A stretch of DNA of 64,000 nucleotides from Variovorax terrae (lineage in GTDB: Bacteria; Pseudomonadota; Gammaproteobacteria; Burkholderiales; Burkholderiaceae_C), in NCBI RefSeq assembly GCF_022809125.1, contig NZ_JALGBI010000001.1:1922001-1986000 (forward strand), in the 5' to 3' direction. Position 1 is the stretch's first letter, and each line of letters opens with the position of its first letter. The notes under the pieces are model-generated. The model did not search any database. It was given only the letters and a program-made list of their open reading frames with translations, and was not told the DNA's origin. A program made the position numbers and the translations under genes. Shown piece after piece: positions 40,738 to 49,358 of this stretch.

Positions 40738-41079
40738 ATGGGAATCGCATTGTTTGCCGTCAGCGGCCTCTTCTCTCCACTGCAGGCCCTGGCCCACTGG
40801 CTCATGCCGGGCGTGGCGCATCCGGCCCGCGCGGGACGCCGGCCCGGCCGGCGCGCCAGCCCGTCTGCTATCAAACCCATAGCAGACAATGACCGCTGCA
40901 CCTGGACCTCCGCCCCCAAAGCATCCAATCTTCGGATTCACCGGCCGCTGCGCGTGGTGCGCGTGCTCGAAGCCGGCCGCCCGCCGGCGGATGCGGGCCG
41001 CATGGTGATCTCGGGCAGCATGGCCGATGTCTGCGCCGAGCTGGACCGGCTTGCCGCGCTCGAAGCCACGCGGCACTGA
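40738..41079 (+). CDS. conserved hypothetical protein (113 residues)
   Basis: Not recognised. The N-terminal part has a hydrophobic stretch (MGIALFAVSGLFSPLQALAHWLM) that could be a signal or membrane anchor, a middle low-complexity part rich in Arg/Pro/Ala containing an in-frame hairpin-repeat copy, and a more ordered C-terminus RVVRVLEAGRPPADAGRMVISGSMADVCAELDRLA. The C-terminal block looks like the conserved core. An AAAGG sequence lies 7 bases before the chosen ATG. Longer frames upstream to 40588 lack support. Confidence 0.6.
   Translation: MGIALFAVSGLFSPLQALAHWLMPGVAHPARAGRRPGRRASPSAIKPIADNDRCTWTSAPKASNLRIHRPLRVVRVLEAGRPPADAGRMVISGSMADVCAELDRLAALEATRH
40866..40929 (-). repeat. dispersed double-hairpin repeat, copy A7, inside the 113-residue gene
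   Basis: GCTATCAAACCCATAGC, AATGACC and GGACCT occur in the order of the reversed family element, ending near CCAATCTTC. It is antisense to the gene but stays open in its frame. Confidence 0.65.
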
Positions 41080-41089
41080 CGCGGTACGC

Positions 41090-41605
41090 TCAGGCCTGGC
41101 TGCCCAGCAGGTAGTCGGTCTTGCCCAGCGCCACGCCGTTGTGCCTCAGGATGGCATAGGCCGTGGTCACATGGAAGAAGAAATTGGGCAGGACCCAATG
41201 CTTGAGGTAGGCCTCGCCCTTCATGGTGCGCGTCTTCTCACGGCCGACCGGGAAGGTGATCTCCTTGTCCTCCGTGCCATCGAGCCGCTCGGCGGGCACG
41301 CTCTCCAGGTAGGCCAGGGTTTTCTCGATGCGCGCCTTCAGTTCGGGCAAGGTGGCCTCGTTGTCCTCGAACTTCGGCGCCTCCACGCCCGACAGCCGCG
41401 CCACGCCGAGCTTGGGGCCGTCGCAGGCGATCAGCACCTGGCGCGTGAACGGCAGCATGTCGGGCGCCAGGCGGCACTGCAGCAGCACGGCAGCATCGAA
41501 CTTCTTCGCCTCGGCATGGGCCTGCGCCTTGTCCAGGAAATGGCTAAGGTTGCCGAGCATGGATTTGAAAATCGGCAGGCTGGCCGACGACATGGAAATG
41601 GACAT
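41090..41605 (-). CDS. DUF1993 family protein
   Basis: A 171-residue protein of the DUF1993 family (DinB-like helical bundle). Matching parts are SLPIFKSMLGNLSHFLDKAQAHAEAKKFD, RLAPDMLPFTRQVLIACDGPK and the C-terminal LKHWVLPNFFFHVTTAYAILRHNGVALGKTDYLLG. It has no signal peptide. Function is unknown. It converges with the 113-residue gene and diverges from the hydroxyacid dehydrogenase gene. Confidence 0.88.
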   Translation of the reverse strand: MSISMSSASLPIFKSMLGNLSHFLDKAQAHAEAKKFDAAVLLQCRLAPDMLPFTRQVLIACDGPKLGVARLSGVEAPKFEDNEATLPELKARIEKTLAYLESVPAERLDGTEDKEITFPVGREKTRTMKGEAYLKHWVLPNFFFHVTTAYAILRHNGVALGKTDYLLGSQA

Positions 41606-41696
41606 CTGAAACTCCGGTGTGAATTCTGTACGGATTGAAACCGCGGGGGCGGGCCATGCGCCGAAAAAACTGCATGTGCCAAGGCACAATGATGGC

Positions 41697-42704
41697 ATGA
41701 ACATTGTGATCCTCGACGACTACCAGGATGCGGTGCGCAAACTCGACTGCGCCGCCCGGCTCGACGCCTTCCCGGCCAAGGTCTACACCAACACGGTCAA
41801 GGGGATCGGCCAGCTCTCGGTGCGGCTGAAGGACGCCGACGTGATCGTCCTGATCCGCGAACGCACGCACATCACGCGCGCGCTGATCGAAAAACTGCCC
41901 CGGCTCAAGCTGATCGCGCAGACCGGCAAGGTCGGCCCCCATGTCGACGTGGCGGCCTGCAGCGAGCGCGGCATCGCGGTGGCCGAGGGCGTGGGCTCGC
42001 CGGTGGCGCCGGCTGAGCTGACCTGGGCCCTGATCATGGCGTCCGTGCGCCGCCTGCCCCAGTACATCGCGCACCTCAAGCATGGCGCCTGGCAGCAATC
42101 GGGCCTCAAGGCCGCCTCGATGCCGCCGAACTTCGGCCTCGGCACCGTGTTGCGCGGCAAGACGCTGGGCATCTGGGGCTACGGCAAGATCGGCCAGCTG
42201 GTGGCGTCCTACGGCCGCGCCTTCGGCATGCATGTGCGGGTCTGGGGCCGCGAGGCCTCGCGCGAGAAAGCCGCCGGCGACGGCTACCAGGCCGCCAGCA
42301 GCCGCGCGGCCTTCTTCGAGGAGTGCGACGTGCTGTCCGTGCACCTTCGGCTCAACGACGAGACGCGCGGCATCGTCACGCTGGAAGACCTGTCGCGCAT
42401 GAAGCCCACGGCGCTGTTCGTGAACACCTCGCGCGCCGAACTGATCGAGACCGACGCCCTGATCGCGGGCCTCAACCGCGGCCGCCCGGGCCTGGCCGCC
42501 ATCGACGTGTTCGAGAGCGAACCGATCCTGCAAGGCCACGCCCTGCTGCGGCTGGAGAACTGCATCTGCACGCCGCACATCGGCTATGTGGAGCAGGACA
42601 GCTACGAGCTGTATTTCAGCGCGGCTTTCGATAATGTGGTCAACTTCATCAAGGGAACGCCAACCAACATCGTCAATCCTGGGGCCTTGCAGGTTCGTCG
42701 TTGA
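41697..42704 (+). CDS. D-2-hydroxyacid dehydrogenase family protein
   Basis: A 335-residue NAD-dependent dehydrogenase of the D-isomer-specific family. It has the Rossmann motif GIWGYGKIGQLVASYGRAFGM near residue 160, the catalytic Arg in NTSRAELIETDALI, Glu in IDVFESEP and His in TPHIGYVEQD. The substrate may be D-lactate, hydroxypyruvate or another 2-oxo acid. The upstream frame to 41619 is not used because the protein begins naturally at MNIVILDDYQ. The adjacent MFS gene starts 51 bp after its stop and may be cotranscribed. Confidence 0.9.
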   Translation: MNIVILDDYQDAVRKLDCAARLDAFPAKVYTNTVKGIGQLSVRLKDADVIVLIRERTHITRALIEKLPRLKLIAQTGKVGPHVDVAACSERGIAVAEGVGSPVAPAELTWALIMASVRRLPQYIAHLKHGAWQQSGLKAASMPPNFGLGTVLRGKTLGIWGYGKIGQLVASYGRAFGMHVRVWGREASREKAAGDGYQAASSRAAFFEECDVLSVHLRLNDETRGIVTLEDLSRMKPTALFVNTSRAELIETDALIAGLNRGRPGLAAIDVFESEPILQGHALLRLENCICTPHIGYVEQDSYELYFSAAFDNVVNFIKGTPTNIVNPGALQVRR

Positions 42705-42754
42705 GCGCAGCCAGTTCGGTTGCTGTATTTCTCATGCCAGCAACCGGAGATCCG

Positions 42755-43942
42755 ATGGACACCACAGGCACGACTGCCCGACAACCGCCGCTGCCCGGCG
42801 TGCTCTGGGCGCTGCTGCTCGGCAACTTCGTCATCGGCACGGGCGTGATGGTCGTGCCCGGCACCCTCAATGAACTCAGCAGCTCGCTGAACGTCCCCGT
42901 GGCCACGGCCGGCCAGCTGATCTCGGCCGGCGCGCTGGTCATGTGCCTGGGCGCGCCGCTGCTGGCCGCCGTGGTGGCGGGCTGGGACCGCCGCCGCCTG
43001 CTGACGCTGTCGCTGCTCTGGTACGGCGTGCTGCATCTGCTGTGCGCGGCCATGCCGAGCTTCGGCACCCTGTTTCCGGTGCGCGTGCTGGCCGTCATCT
43101 CGCCGGCCATCTTCACGCCACAGGCCGCGGCCTGCGTCGGCCTGCTGGTGCCGCCGGCGCAGCGCGGGCGGGCCATCACCTTCGTCTTCCTCGGCTGGTC
43201 AGTGGCCTCGGTGCTGGGCTTGCCGCTGGCCGCCTGGATCGGCGGCAGCCTGGGCTGGCGCAGCGCCTTCGCGCTGGTCGGGCTGATGAGTTTTGCCAGC
43301 ATGGCCTGGGTCTGGCGCGCCATGCCCGACGGCATCCGCCCACCCGCCCTGTCGGCGGCAGCCTGGCGCGAGACGCTGCGGTCGCGCGCGCTGATGCTGT
43401 GCGTGGCGGTCACCGTGCTGTACTCGGCCGGGCAGTTCGTGCTGTTCTCCTATTTCGCGCCCTACTACAAGGCCCGCCTCGATCTGTCGCCGCTCCAGCT
43501 GAGCCTGCTGTTCGCCTGGTTCGGCGTTTTCGGCTTCATCGGCAATGTCTGGATGTCGCGCAACATCGACCGGCTCGGCACCGCGCGCGCCGTGATGATC
43601 AGCATCGCCGGCATTGCGCTGAGCCTGCTGCTGTGGCCGCTCGGCACCAGCCTCCTGCTGGCTGCACTGGTGATGGTGCCCTGGGCGCTGGGCTGCTTCT
43701 CGTCCAACTCGGCCCAGCAGGCGCGCCTGGTCGGGCTGGCGCCCATGCTGGCCGCCGGGTCGATCGCGCTCAACACCTCGGCCATGTACGCAGGCCAGGC
43801 ACTGGGTGCGGCCAGCGGCGGCTGGCTGATCGCCCATGGCCAGATGCACGTGCTGCACTGGGCCGGGCTGGGCGGTGTGCTGCTGGCCATGCTGCTGAGC
43901 TGGCGGGCTTCGCTGGCGTCGCCGCCCCTGCGGCAGGCCTGA
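42755..43942 (+). CDS. MFS transporter (drug:H+ antiporter-like)
   Basis: A 395-residue major facilitator with 12 predicted membrane segments. Motif A is in the loop after helix 2 (AAVVAGWDRRRLL), and a Gly-rich proton/antiporter-like segment is in helix 5 (VFLGWSVASVLGLPLAAWIG). The fold resembles sugar/arabinose efflux or multidrug exporters of the DHA1 type. The substrate is unknown. GGAG at 42744-42747, seven bases before ATG 42755, selects this start. It may export a product linked to the preceding dehydrogenase. Confidence 0.88.
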   Translation: MDTTGTTARQPPLPGVLWALLLGNFVIGTGVMVVPGTLNELSSSLNVPVATAGQLISAGALVMCLGAPLLAAVVAGWDRRRLLTLSLLWYGVLHLLCAAMPSFGTLFPVRVLAVISPAIFTPQAAACVGLLVPPAQRGRAITFVFLGWSVASVLGLPLAAWIGGSLGWRSAFALVGLMSFASMAWVWRAMPDGIRPPALSAAAWRETLRSRALMLCVAVTVLYSAGQFVLFSYFAPYYKARLDLSPLQLSLLFAWFGVFGFIGNVWMSRNIDRLGTARAVMISIAGIALSLLLWPLGTSLLLAALVMVPWALGCFSSNSAQQARLVGLAPMLAAGSIALNTSAMYAGQALGAASGGWLIAHGQMHVLHWAGLGGVLLAMLLSWRASLASPPLRQA

Positions 43943-43962
43943 AGGCCCTGCCCCTTGCGCCT

Positions 43963-46113
43963 CTAGCGCTTGCGCGGCTTCGGGGCGATTTCCTCTTCGG
44001 TGGAAGAGTCGAACAGGTCGAAATCGATCAGGTTGTCGTCCGGGACCGTGGGTGTGGGCTGGGTCGTGCGCAGCTCGGAGCCATGGCTGGGCGCGGAAGT
44101 GGTGGTGGAGAAATCCTCGCCCGGCTCGATGAAGGCCGATGGTGGGAGCTCTTCACTCAGCTCTTCGCTGAGGTCGATGTCCAGGCCCAGGCGAGGCGAA
44201 GGCTTGGGCAGCGGCACCAGGCCGGGCCAGGTGTCCGCCGCGCTCCTTTCCGCCGGCGGTGCGGTGGACAGGGGCTGGATCGCCGTGGCCGAGAAGGTCG
44301 GCCGCCCCGGCAGCGCGCCGTTGCCGGGCGGGTTCGAATTGAGGGAGTCCGACAGATCGCTGTCGACCGGCTCGCCGCGGCGGTCCACCACGTCCTTGGC
44401 GATCGTGTAGAGCAGCAGCAGCTCGCGGTAGGCCTCCAGGTCGAAGGCGTCGCCGTCGCCGCTGCCGGGCTTGCGGAAAATCGACTCCTCGATCACGTCC
44501 AGCACCCGCGCCGACGGCCACAGCGCCTCGATACGCGAGAGCGCGGCCTCGTAGGCCTCCAGGCCCCGGCTGTCGGCGCTGAAGGCCTCGAACGGCGGCA
44601 CCTGCGCGTTGAACACGCGGTTGAAATCCTCGCGCAGGTGGTCGTATTCGGCCCGGCGCTCGAGCGAGTGGTAGATCTTGAACAGGTCCAGGTAGGCCAG
44701 CGCGCTGGTTTCCACGTTGTCGCTGATGTGGTTCTTCAGCACCTCGATGGCCTGGTCGTACTGCCCGAGGGACACGAAGAAGTCGGCCTGCTGCTGGATG
44801 TCGAACAGTTCCTCGGCCTTGACGGCGCGCCCGCTGCCGCCCGTGCTGCTCACGAAATCGGAGCCGATCACCGACGGCAGCACCGACACCGGGCCAGCCG
44901 CCGGCGCGATCGTCCGCGACTTGAGGCTTTCGAACATGGACTCGTCCACGCCCAGATCCACATCCACTTCGGTCAGCGGACGCGAAAAACCCGAATGCGC
45001 TGCCTCGGGCAGGTGGGCCGCCAGGTTCAACTCGTCGTCGGGCGCCTCGACGCGGTCGCGGCCATGCCACCAGTTCTGCCCCACGGTTTCGCCGCTGCGC
45101 TTCTGGCGCCACGCATAGCCGGCAGCTGCGATGGCTGCCAGCAGCAGCGCGATGAGGCCGTACACCAGCCCATTGGAATAGCGTTCGTCCTCGGCCTTCT
45201 GCAGCTTGGTGCGCAATTCGCCGAGGCTGGCCTGGTTCTTCACCGTCAGGTCGCGAAGCGATTTGACGTCCGTCTCCAGCCCCTGCAGGCGCTGCGCATC
45301 GCGCAGCAGGTCCTGCGGCTGGGCGTTGAGCGCGCGCCACAGGGCGGCCGCCTCGGCGCGCTGCTGTTCGTTGGCCGCCGGGGCCGACAGCATCTCGGTG
45401 GAGGACCGCAGGGTCGGGTCGCGCTCGACCAGCAGGTCGGCCCCCTCGAGCTTGAGGCGGGGTTTGCCGCCCGCCGCCTCGCGCGGCCGCTTGGGCGGCG
45501 CAGCAGCAGGCCCCTGCGGCGCCGGGCTGGCCGCGGCTGCGGTGTTGGTGCTCGCAGCGGCCCGGGCCTTGCGCCGTGCCTTGGCTGCGGCCTTGGGAAC
45601 CGCCTCCTCGCCCACGGGCGCCCGCGCCACGGGATTCGCAGCGGGAACGGACGGCACCGCCGAGGCGGCCAATGACGGCTGCGGCATGGGCACAGTCACG
45701 GGAGGAGCAATGACCACCGGCGCAGCGGATGCCGGCGCGTCGCTGGACAGGTCGGCCAGCAGCACATAGCGGCGGGTGGTCTTCTGGGTGCAGCCGGCCC
45801 GCAGGTAGACCGTGACCACAGGCTCATCGACGATGGCCGAGGAACGGATGCGGACCAGGACGTCCTGCGGGCTGGCGCCCGGCTCGACCACGGTGCGGAC
45901 CTTGCCGCCATCGATCCGGGTGTCGGCATGGAAAACGTCGGCGTCAAAGCACAGGGTCGACGGGTCTTCGCCGGATTCCAGCCGGACCGGCACGGTCAGA
46001 TCGAGCGGGCGCCCGATCAGCGTGGCACCGCGCGCGCGCCCAAGAGACAGGGCCATGCTGCTGCACGCAGCAAGCAACAGAATTCCTCCGACAGCGGTAC
46101 GGCGCAACTTCAC
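43963..46113 (-). CDS. FimV-like protein with C-terminal TPR region
   Basis: A 716-residue inner-membrane protein. After a lipoprotein-like or signal N-terminus it has a FimV N-terminal-type block (SLGRARGATLIGRPLDLTVPVRLESGED), a long Pro/Ala-rich periplasmic linker, a coiled-coil near residues 275-315, and one membrane segment near 317-336. A cytoplasmic acidic part follows with TPR-like helices (QADFFVSLGQYDQAIEVLKNHISDN). No LysM domain is visible, so it is a short or divergent member. FimV proteins organise type IV pili and polar signalling. It starts with GTG 46113. Confidence 0.75.
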   Translation of the reverse strand: MKLRRTAVGGILLLAACSSMALSLGRARGATLIGRPLDLTVPVRLESGEDPSTLCFDADVFHADTRIDGGKVRTVVEPGASPQDVLVRIRSSAIVDEPVVTVYLRAGCTQKTTRRYVLLADLSSDAPASAAPVVIAPPVTVPMPQPSLAASAVPSVPAANPVARAPVGEEAVPKAAAKARRKARAAASTNTAAAASPAPQGPAAAPPKRPREAAGGKPRLKLEGADLLVERDPTLRSSTEMLSAPAANEQQRAEAAALWRALNAQPQDLLRDAQRLQGLETDVKSLRDLTVKNQASLGELRTKLQKAEDERYSNGLVYGLIALLLAAIAAAGYAWRQKRSGETVGQNWWHGRDRVEAPDDELNLAAHLPEAAHSGFSRPLTEVDVDLGVDESMFESLKSRTIAPAAGPVSVLPSVIGSDFVSSTGGSGRAVKAEELFDIQQQADFFVSLGQYDQAIEVLKNHISDNVETSALAYLDLFKIYHSLERRAEYDHLREDFNRVFNAQVPPFEAFSADSRGLEAYEAALSRIEALWPSARVLDVIEESIFRKPGSGDGDAFDLEAYRELLLLYTIAKDVVDRRGEPVDSDLSDSLNSNPPGNGALPGRPTFSATAIQPLSTAPPAERSAADTWPGLVPLPKPSPRLGLDIDLSEELSEELPPSAFIEPGEDFSTTTSAPSHGSELRTTQPTPTVPDDNLIDFDLFDSSTEEEIAPKPRKR

Positions 46114-46186
46114 AGCGAGCTTTTCATATGGTTACATTGAATTTTGACACAGGCCCCGGTTCATCCGCTACGTGATAATGCGCGGC

Positions 46187-47707
46187 ATGAAAGTTGTTTA
46201 CACCACGGTCGGCGTCGTGGGCGCCGGCGCCATGGGCCAGGGCATCGCCCAGATCGCAGCCCAGGCCGGCAGCACCGTCCGCCTGTTCGACACCCAGACC
46301 GCCGCCATCGCCCGGGCGCGCGAGGCAATCTTCGCACAATGGGACAGGCTGCGGGACAAAGGCAAGCTGGATGCCGCCCAGGCCGAGGCCTGCAAGGCCC
46401 GCTTGCTGACCGCCGACACGCTGGCATCGCTAGCCGATTGCGACCTCGTGGTGGAGGCCGTGGTGGAGCGGCTCGACGTCAAGAAAAGCCTGTTTGCCGA
46501 GCTGGAGGGCCTCGTCTCGCCCTTAGCGGTGCTGGCAACCAACACCTCGTCGCTCTCGGTCACCGCGATTGCCGCCGGCCTGAAGCGGCCGCAGCAGTTC
46601 GCGGGCTACCACTTCTTCAATCCGGTGCCGCTGATGAAGGTGGTCGAGGTCATCGCCGGCCTGAAGACCGCGCCGGCCGTCTGCGCCAACCTGGCCGACT
46701 ATGCCCGCCAGATGGGCCACACGCCGGTGCAGGCCCAGGACACGCCGGGCTTCATCGTCAACCACGCCGGGCGCGGCTACGGCACCGAGGCCCTGCGCAT
46801 CGTGAGCGAGGGCGTGGCCGATTTCGCCACCATCGACCGCATCCTGAAAGACCAGGCCGGCTTCAAGCTCGGCCCGTTCGAGCTCATGGACCTGACGGCG
46901 CTCGATGTCTCGCATCCGGTCATGGAGTCGATCTACCGCCAGTACTACGACGAGCCGCGCTACCGCCCCAGCACCATCACCGCGCAGCGCCTGGCCGGCG
47001 GCATGGTGGGCCGCAAGGCCGGTGAAGGCTTCTACCGCTACGCCGATGGCAAGGCCGAGCTGCCGGCTGAGCCCGCCGTGCCGCAGATGGCCGAGCTGCC
47101 GCCGGTGTGGGTATCGAGCCGCGCCACGCGGCGCGCCGAGCTGTACCAGCTGCTCAAGGACCTGGGCGCGCGCATCGAAACCGGCCAGTCGCCCTCGCCC
47201 GCCGCGCTCACGCTGGTCGCGCCGCTGGGCTTCGACGTGACCACGGTCGCCGTGGTCGAGCGGCTCGACCCGGCGCGCACGCTGGGCATCGACCTGCTGA
47301 TCGAGGACAGCGCCACGAAGCGCCGCGTGCTGGCCACCAACCCGGCCACCCGCGCCGACATGCGCGACGCGGCCCATGCGCTGTTCGCGCGCGACGGCAA
47401 GCCGGTCAGCGTGATCCGCGACAGCGGCGGCTTCGTCACCCAGCGCGTGTTGGCCACCATCGTCAACATCGCGGCCGACATCTGCCAGCAGCGCATCTGC
47501 AGCCCGCGCGATCTCGAAACCGCCGTCACGCTGGGCCTGGGCTACCCGCTGGGCCCGCTGGCCCTGGGCGACCGCTGCGGCCCGACCAACGTGCTCGAAG
47601 TGCTGTTCAACATGCAGACCGTCTATGGCGATCCGCGCTATCGCCCCAGCCCCTGGCTGCGCCGGCGCGGCGCGATCGGGCTGAGCCTGCTGCACGAAGA
47701 AGATTGA
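46187..47707 (+). CDS. 3-hydroxyacyl-CoA dehydrogenase
   Basis: A 506-residue NAD-dependent dehydrogenase oxidising 3-hydroxyacyl-CoA to 3-oxoacyl-CoA. It has GVVGAGAMGQGIAQIAAQAG (NAD motif), the NTSSLSVTAIAAGLKRPQQFAGYHFFNPVPLMKVVEVI region with catalytic His/Glu, and AQDTPGFIVNH. The C-terminal domain is duplicated (a second RVLATIVNIAADICQQ..GLGYPLGPLALGDRCG part), as in the long PaaH-like type. Start 46187 is preferred; ATG 46178 is possible. It lies with an enoyl-CoA hydratase 16 bp downstream, a beta-oxidation-type pair. Confidence 0.92.
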   Translation: MKVVYTTVGVVGAGAMGQGIAQIAAQAGSTVRLFDTQTAAIARAREAIFAQWDRLRDKGKLDAAQAEACKARLLTADTLASLADCDLVVEAVVERLDVKKSLFAELEGLVSPLAVLATNTSSLSVTAIAAGLKRPQQFAGYHFFNPVPLMKVVEVIAGLKTAPAVCANLADYARQMGHTPVQAQDTPGFIVNHAGRGYGTEALRIVSEGVADFATIDRILKDQAGFKLGPFELMDLTALDVSHPVMESIYRQYYDEPRYRPSTITAQRLAGGMVGRKAGEGFYRYADGKAELPAEPAVPQMAELPPVWVSSRATRRAELYQLLKDLGARIETGQSPSPAALTLVAPLGFDVTTVAVVERLDPARTLGIDLLIEDSATKRRVLATNPATRADMRDAAHALFARDGKPVSVIRDSGGFVTQRVLATIVNIAADICQQRICSPRDLETAVTLGLGYPLGPLALGDRCGPTNVLEVLFNMQTVYGDPRYRPSPWLRRRGAIGLSLLHEED

Positions 47708-47723
47708 TCACAACCCACCCACC

Positions 47724-48503
47724 ATGCCCGCCGAAATCAAAAGCACCAGCCATGGCCAGACCATGGTGCTCACGCTCAGCAACCCCGAGCACCGCAACGC
47801 GCTGGGGCCCGAGATGTACGCCGCCGGCGTGGAAGCGCTCAACGTGGCCGAAAGCAGCCCGGAGGTCCGCTCGGTGGTCATCGTGGGCCAGGGTTCGCTG
47901 TTCAGCGCAGGCGGCAACCTGCAGCGCCTGCTCGGCAACCGGCAGCAGCCGCCCGAGGTGCAGGCCCAGAGCATCGAAGGCCTGCACAACTGGATCGAGT
48001 CGATCCGCACCTTTCCGAAACCGGTGATCGCGGCGGTCGAGGGTGCGGCCGCCGGTGCCGGCTTCTCGCTGGCGCTGGCCTGCGACTTCATCGTGGCGGC
48101 GCACAACGCCGTGTTCGTGATGGCCTATAGCAACATCGCGCTCTCGCCCGACGGCGGCGCGAGCTGGAGCCTGTCGCACGCCCTGCCGCGCCAGCTCGTG
48201 ACCGAGCTGCTGATGTGCGGCGAGCGCATCGGCGCGCAGCGGCTGCACCAGCTCGGCCTGGTCAACCTGCTGGCGGAGCCCGCGAGCGCGCTCACCGAGG
48301 CCCTGGCCCTGGCGGAGCGGCTCAATGCCCGCGCGCCCAATGTCCTGGCCAGCATCAAGGAACTGGTCGGCGACGCGGCGGACACCACGTTCAACCGCCA
48401 GCTCGCCGCCGAGCGCCAGCATTTCGTCAAGAACCTGCACCACGCCAATGCCGGCATCGGCATTGCCGCCTTCCTCGACAAGCAGACGCCGCGCTACGGC
48501 TGA
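47724..48503 (+). CDS. enoyl-CoA hydratase/isomerase family protein
   Basis: A 259-residue crotonase-fold protein. It has the oxyanion-hole segments FSAGGNLQRLLGN near residue 62 and AAVEGAAAGAGFSLALACDFIVAA near 105. The second catalytic Glu position (usually G-x-x-P-E..G) has Asp/Gly (ALSPDGGASWSL), as in isomerase-like members. Its start lies 16 bp after the 3-hydroxyacyl-CoA dehydrogenase stop, so the two are very probably cotranscribed and act in sequence on the same acyl-CoA. Confidence 0.9.
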   Translation: MPAEIKSTSHGQTMVLTLSNPEHRNALGPEMYAAGVEALNVAESSPEVRSVVIVGQGSLFSAGGNLQRLLGNRQQPPEVQAQSIEGLHNWIESIRTFPKPVIAAVEGAAAGAGFSLALACDFIVAAHNAVFVMAYSNIALSPDGGASWSLSHALPRQLVTELLMCGERIGAQRLHQLGLVNLLAEPASALTEALALAERLNARAPNVLASIKELVGDAADTTFNRQLAAERQHFVKNLHHANAGIGIAAFLDKQTPRYG

Positions 48504-48628
48504 AGCGCCGCCGCGCGCGGTGCGGCCCCCTCCACAGGCCCCGCAGACACTCAGGTGACAACCCTGGGGGTGGGGACTCGTCCCGCACGCGACAATGAGC
48601 CTGTCATCAGTCACCGAAAAGACAGGCC

Positions 48629-49348
48629 ATGGACGACCCGATTCTTAACATTGAAGAACGTGAAGCGATCAATGCTGGTCGCTGGTTCTCATCCCTCTCA
48701 CCCTCGCTGCGGCACGACATTCTCCGATGCGCCTACGTCAAACGCTACAAGGACGGCGAGCTGATCGCCGCCCGCGGCGATCCGCCCGAGGAATGGATCG
48801 CCTGCGCCAAGGGGGCGGTGCGGGTGAGCTCCACCTCGATCTCGGGCAAGCAGATCACGCTGACCTACGTGGAGCCCGGCATCTGGTTCGGCGACGTGTC
48901 GATCTTCGACGGCGACCGGCGCACTCACGATGCCTATGCGCATGGCGACAGCACCATCCTGTGCGTGGCCAAGGCCGATTTCCGCAAGATCCTCGCCACC
49001 CACGTCGAGCTGTACGAAGCCATGCTGCGCCTGCATGCGCGCCGCATCCGCCAGCTCTACGGCCTGGTGGAAGACCTCAACACCCTGCCCCTGCGCGCGC
49101 GCCTGGCCAAGCAGCTGCTGCACCTGGTGCGCAGCTACGGCGTGCCCAGCCTGTCGGACAGCCGCGAGATGCGCATCGGCCTGCAGCTGGCCCAGGAAGA
49201 ACTGGCGCAGCTGCTGGGCGCCTCGCGCCAGCGCGTCAACCAGGAGCTCAAGGCCATGGAGCGCGAGGAAGCCATCCGCATCGAGCCGGGCGGCCTGCTG
49301 GTGCGCAACCGCGAGGCGCTGCTGCGCATCGCCGAATCGGACAACTGA
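48629..49348 (+). CDS. Crp/Fnr-family transcriptional regulator
   Basis: A 239-residue regulator with an N-terminal cyclic-nucleotide-binding-type fold (ELIAARGDPPEEWIACAKGAVRVS, PGIWFGDVSIFDG), a dimer helix, and a C-terminal HTH with LAQEELAQLLGASRQRVNQELKAME. No FNR-type N-terminal Cys cluster is present, so a 4Fe-4S sensor is unlikely; the ligand is unknown. It lies 10 bp upstream of the kinase-acyl-CoA-dehydrogenase pair and after the enoyl-CoA hydratase, so it may regulate fatty or hydroxyacid breakdown. Confidence 0.9.
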   Translation: MDDPILNIEEREAINAGRWFSSLSPSLRHDILRCAYVKRYKDGELIAARGDPPEEWIACAKGAVRVSSTSISGKQITLTYVEPGIWFGDVSIFDGDRRTHDAYAHGDSTILCVAKADFRKILATHVELYEAMLRLHARRIRQLYGLVEDLNTLPLRARLAKQLLHLVRSYGVPSLSDSREMRIGLQLAQEELAQLLGASRQRVNQELKAMEREEAIRIEPGGLLVRNREALLRIAESDN

Positions 49349-49358
49349 CCACAAGAAC

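Noticed and set aside
46144..46179. TTGACA upstream of the 3-hydroxyacyl-CoA dehydrogenase with a TGATAAT further on, taken as a promoter.
   Set aside because: The spacing is about 24 bp, too long for a sigma-70 promoter, and the -10-like sequence overlaps a candidate start codon.
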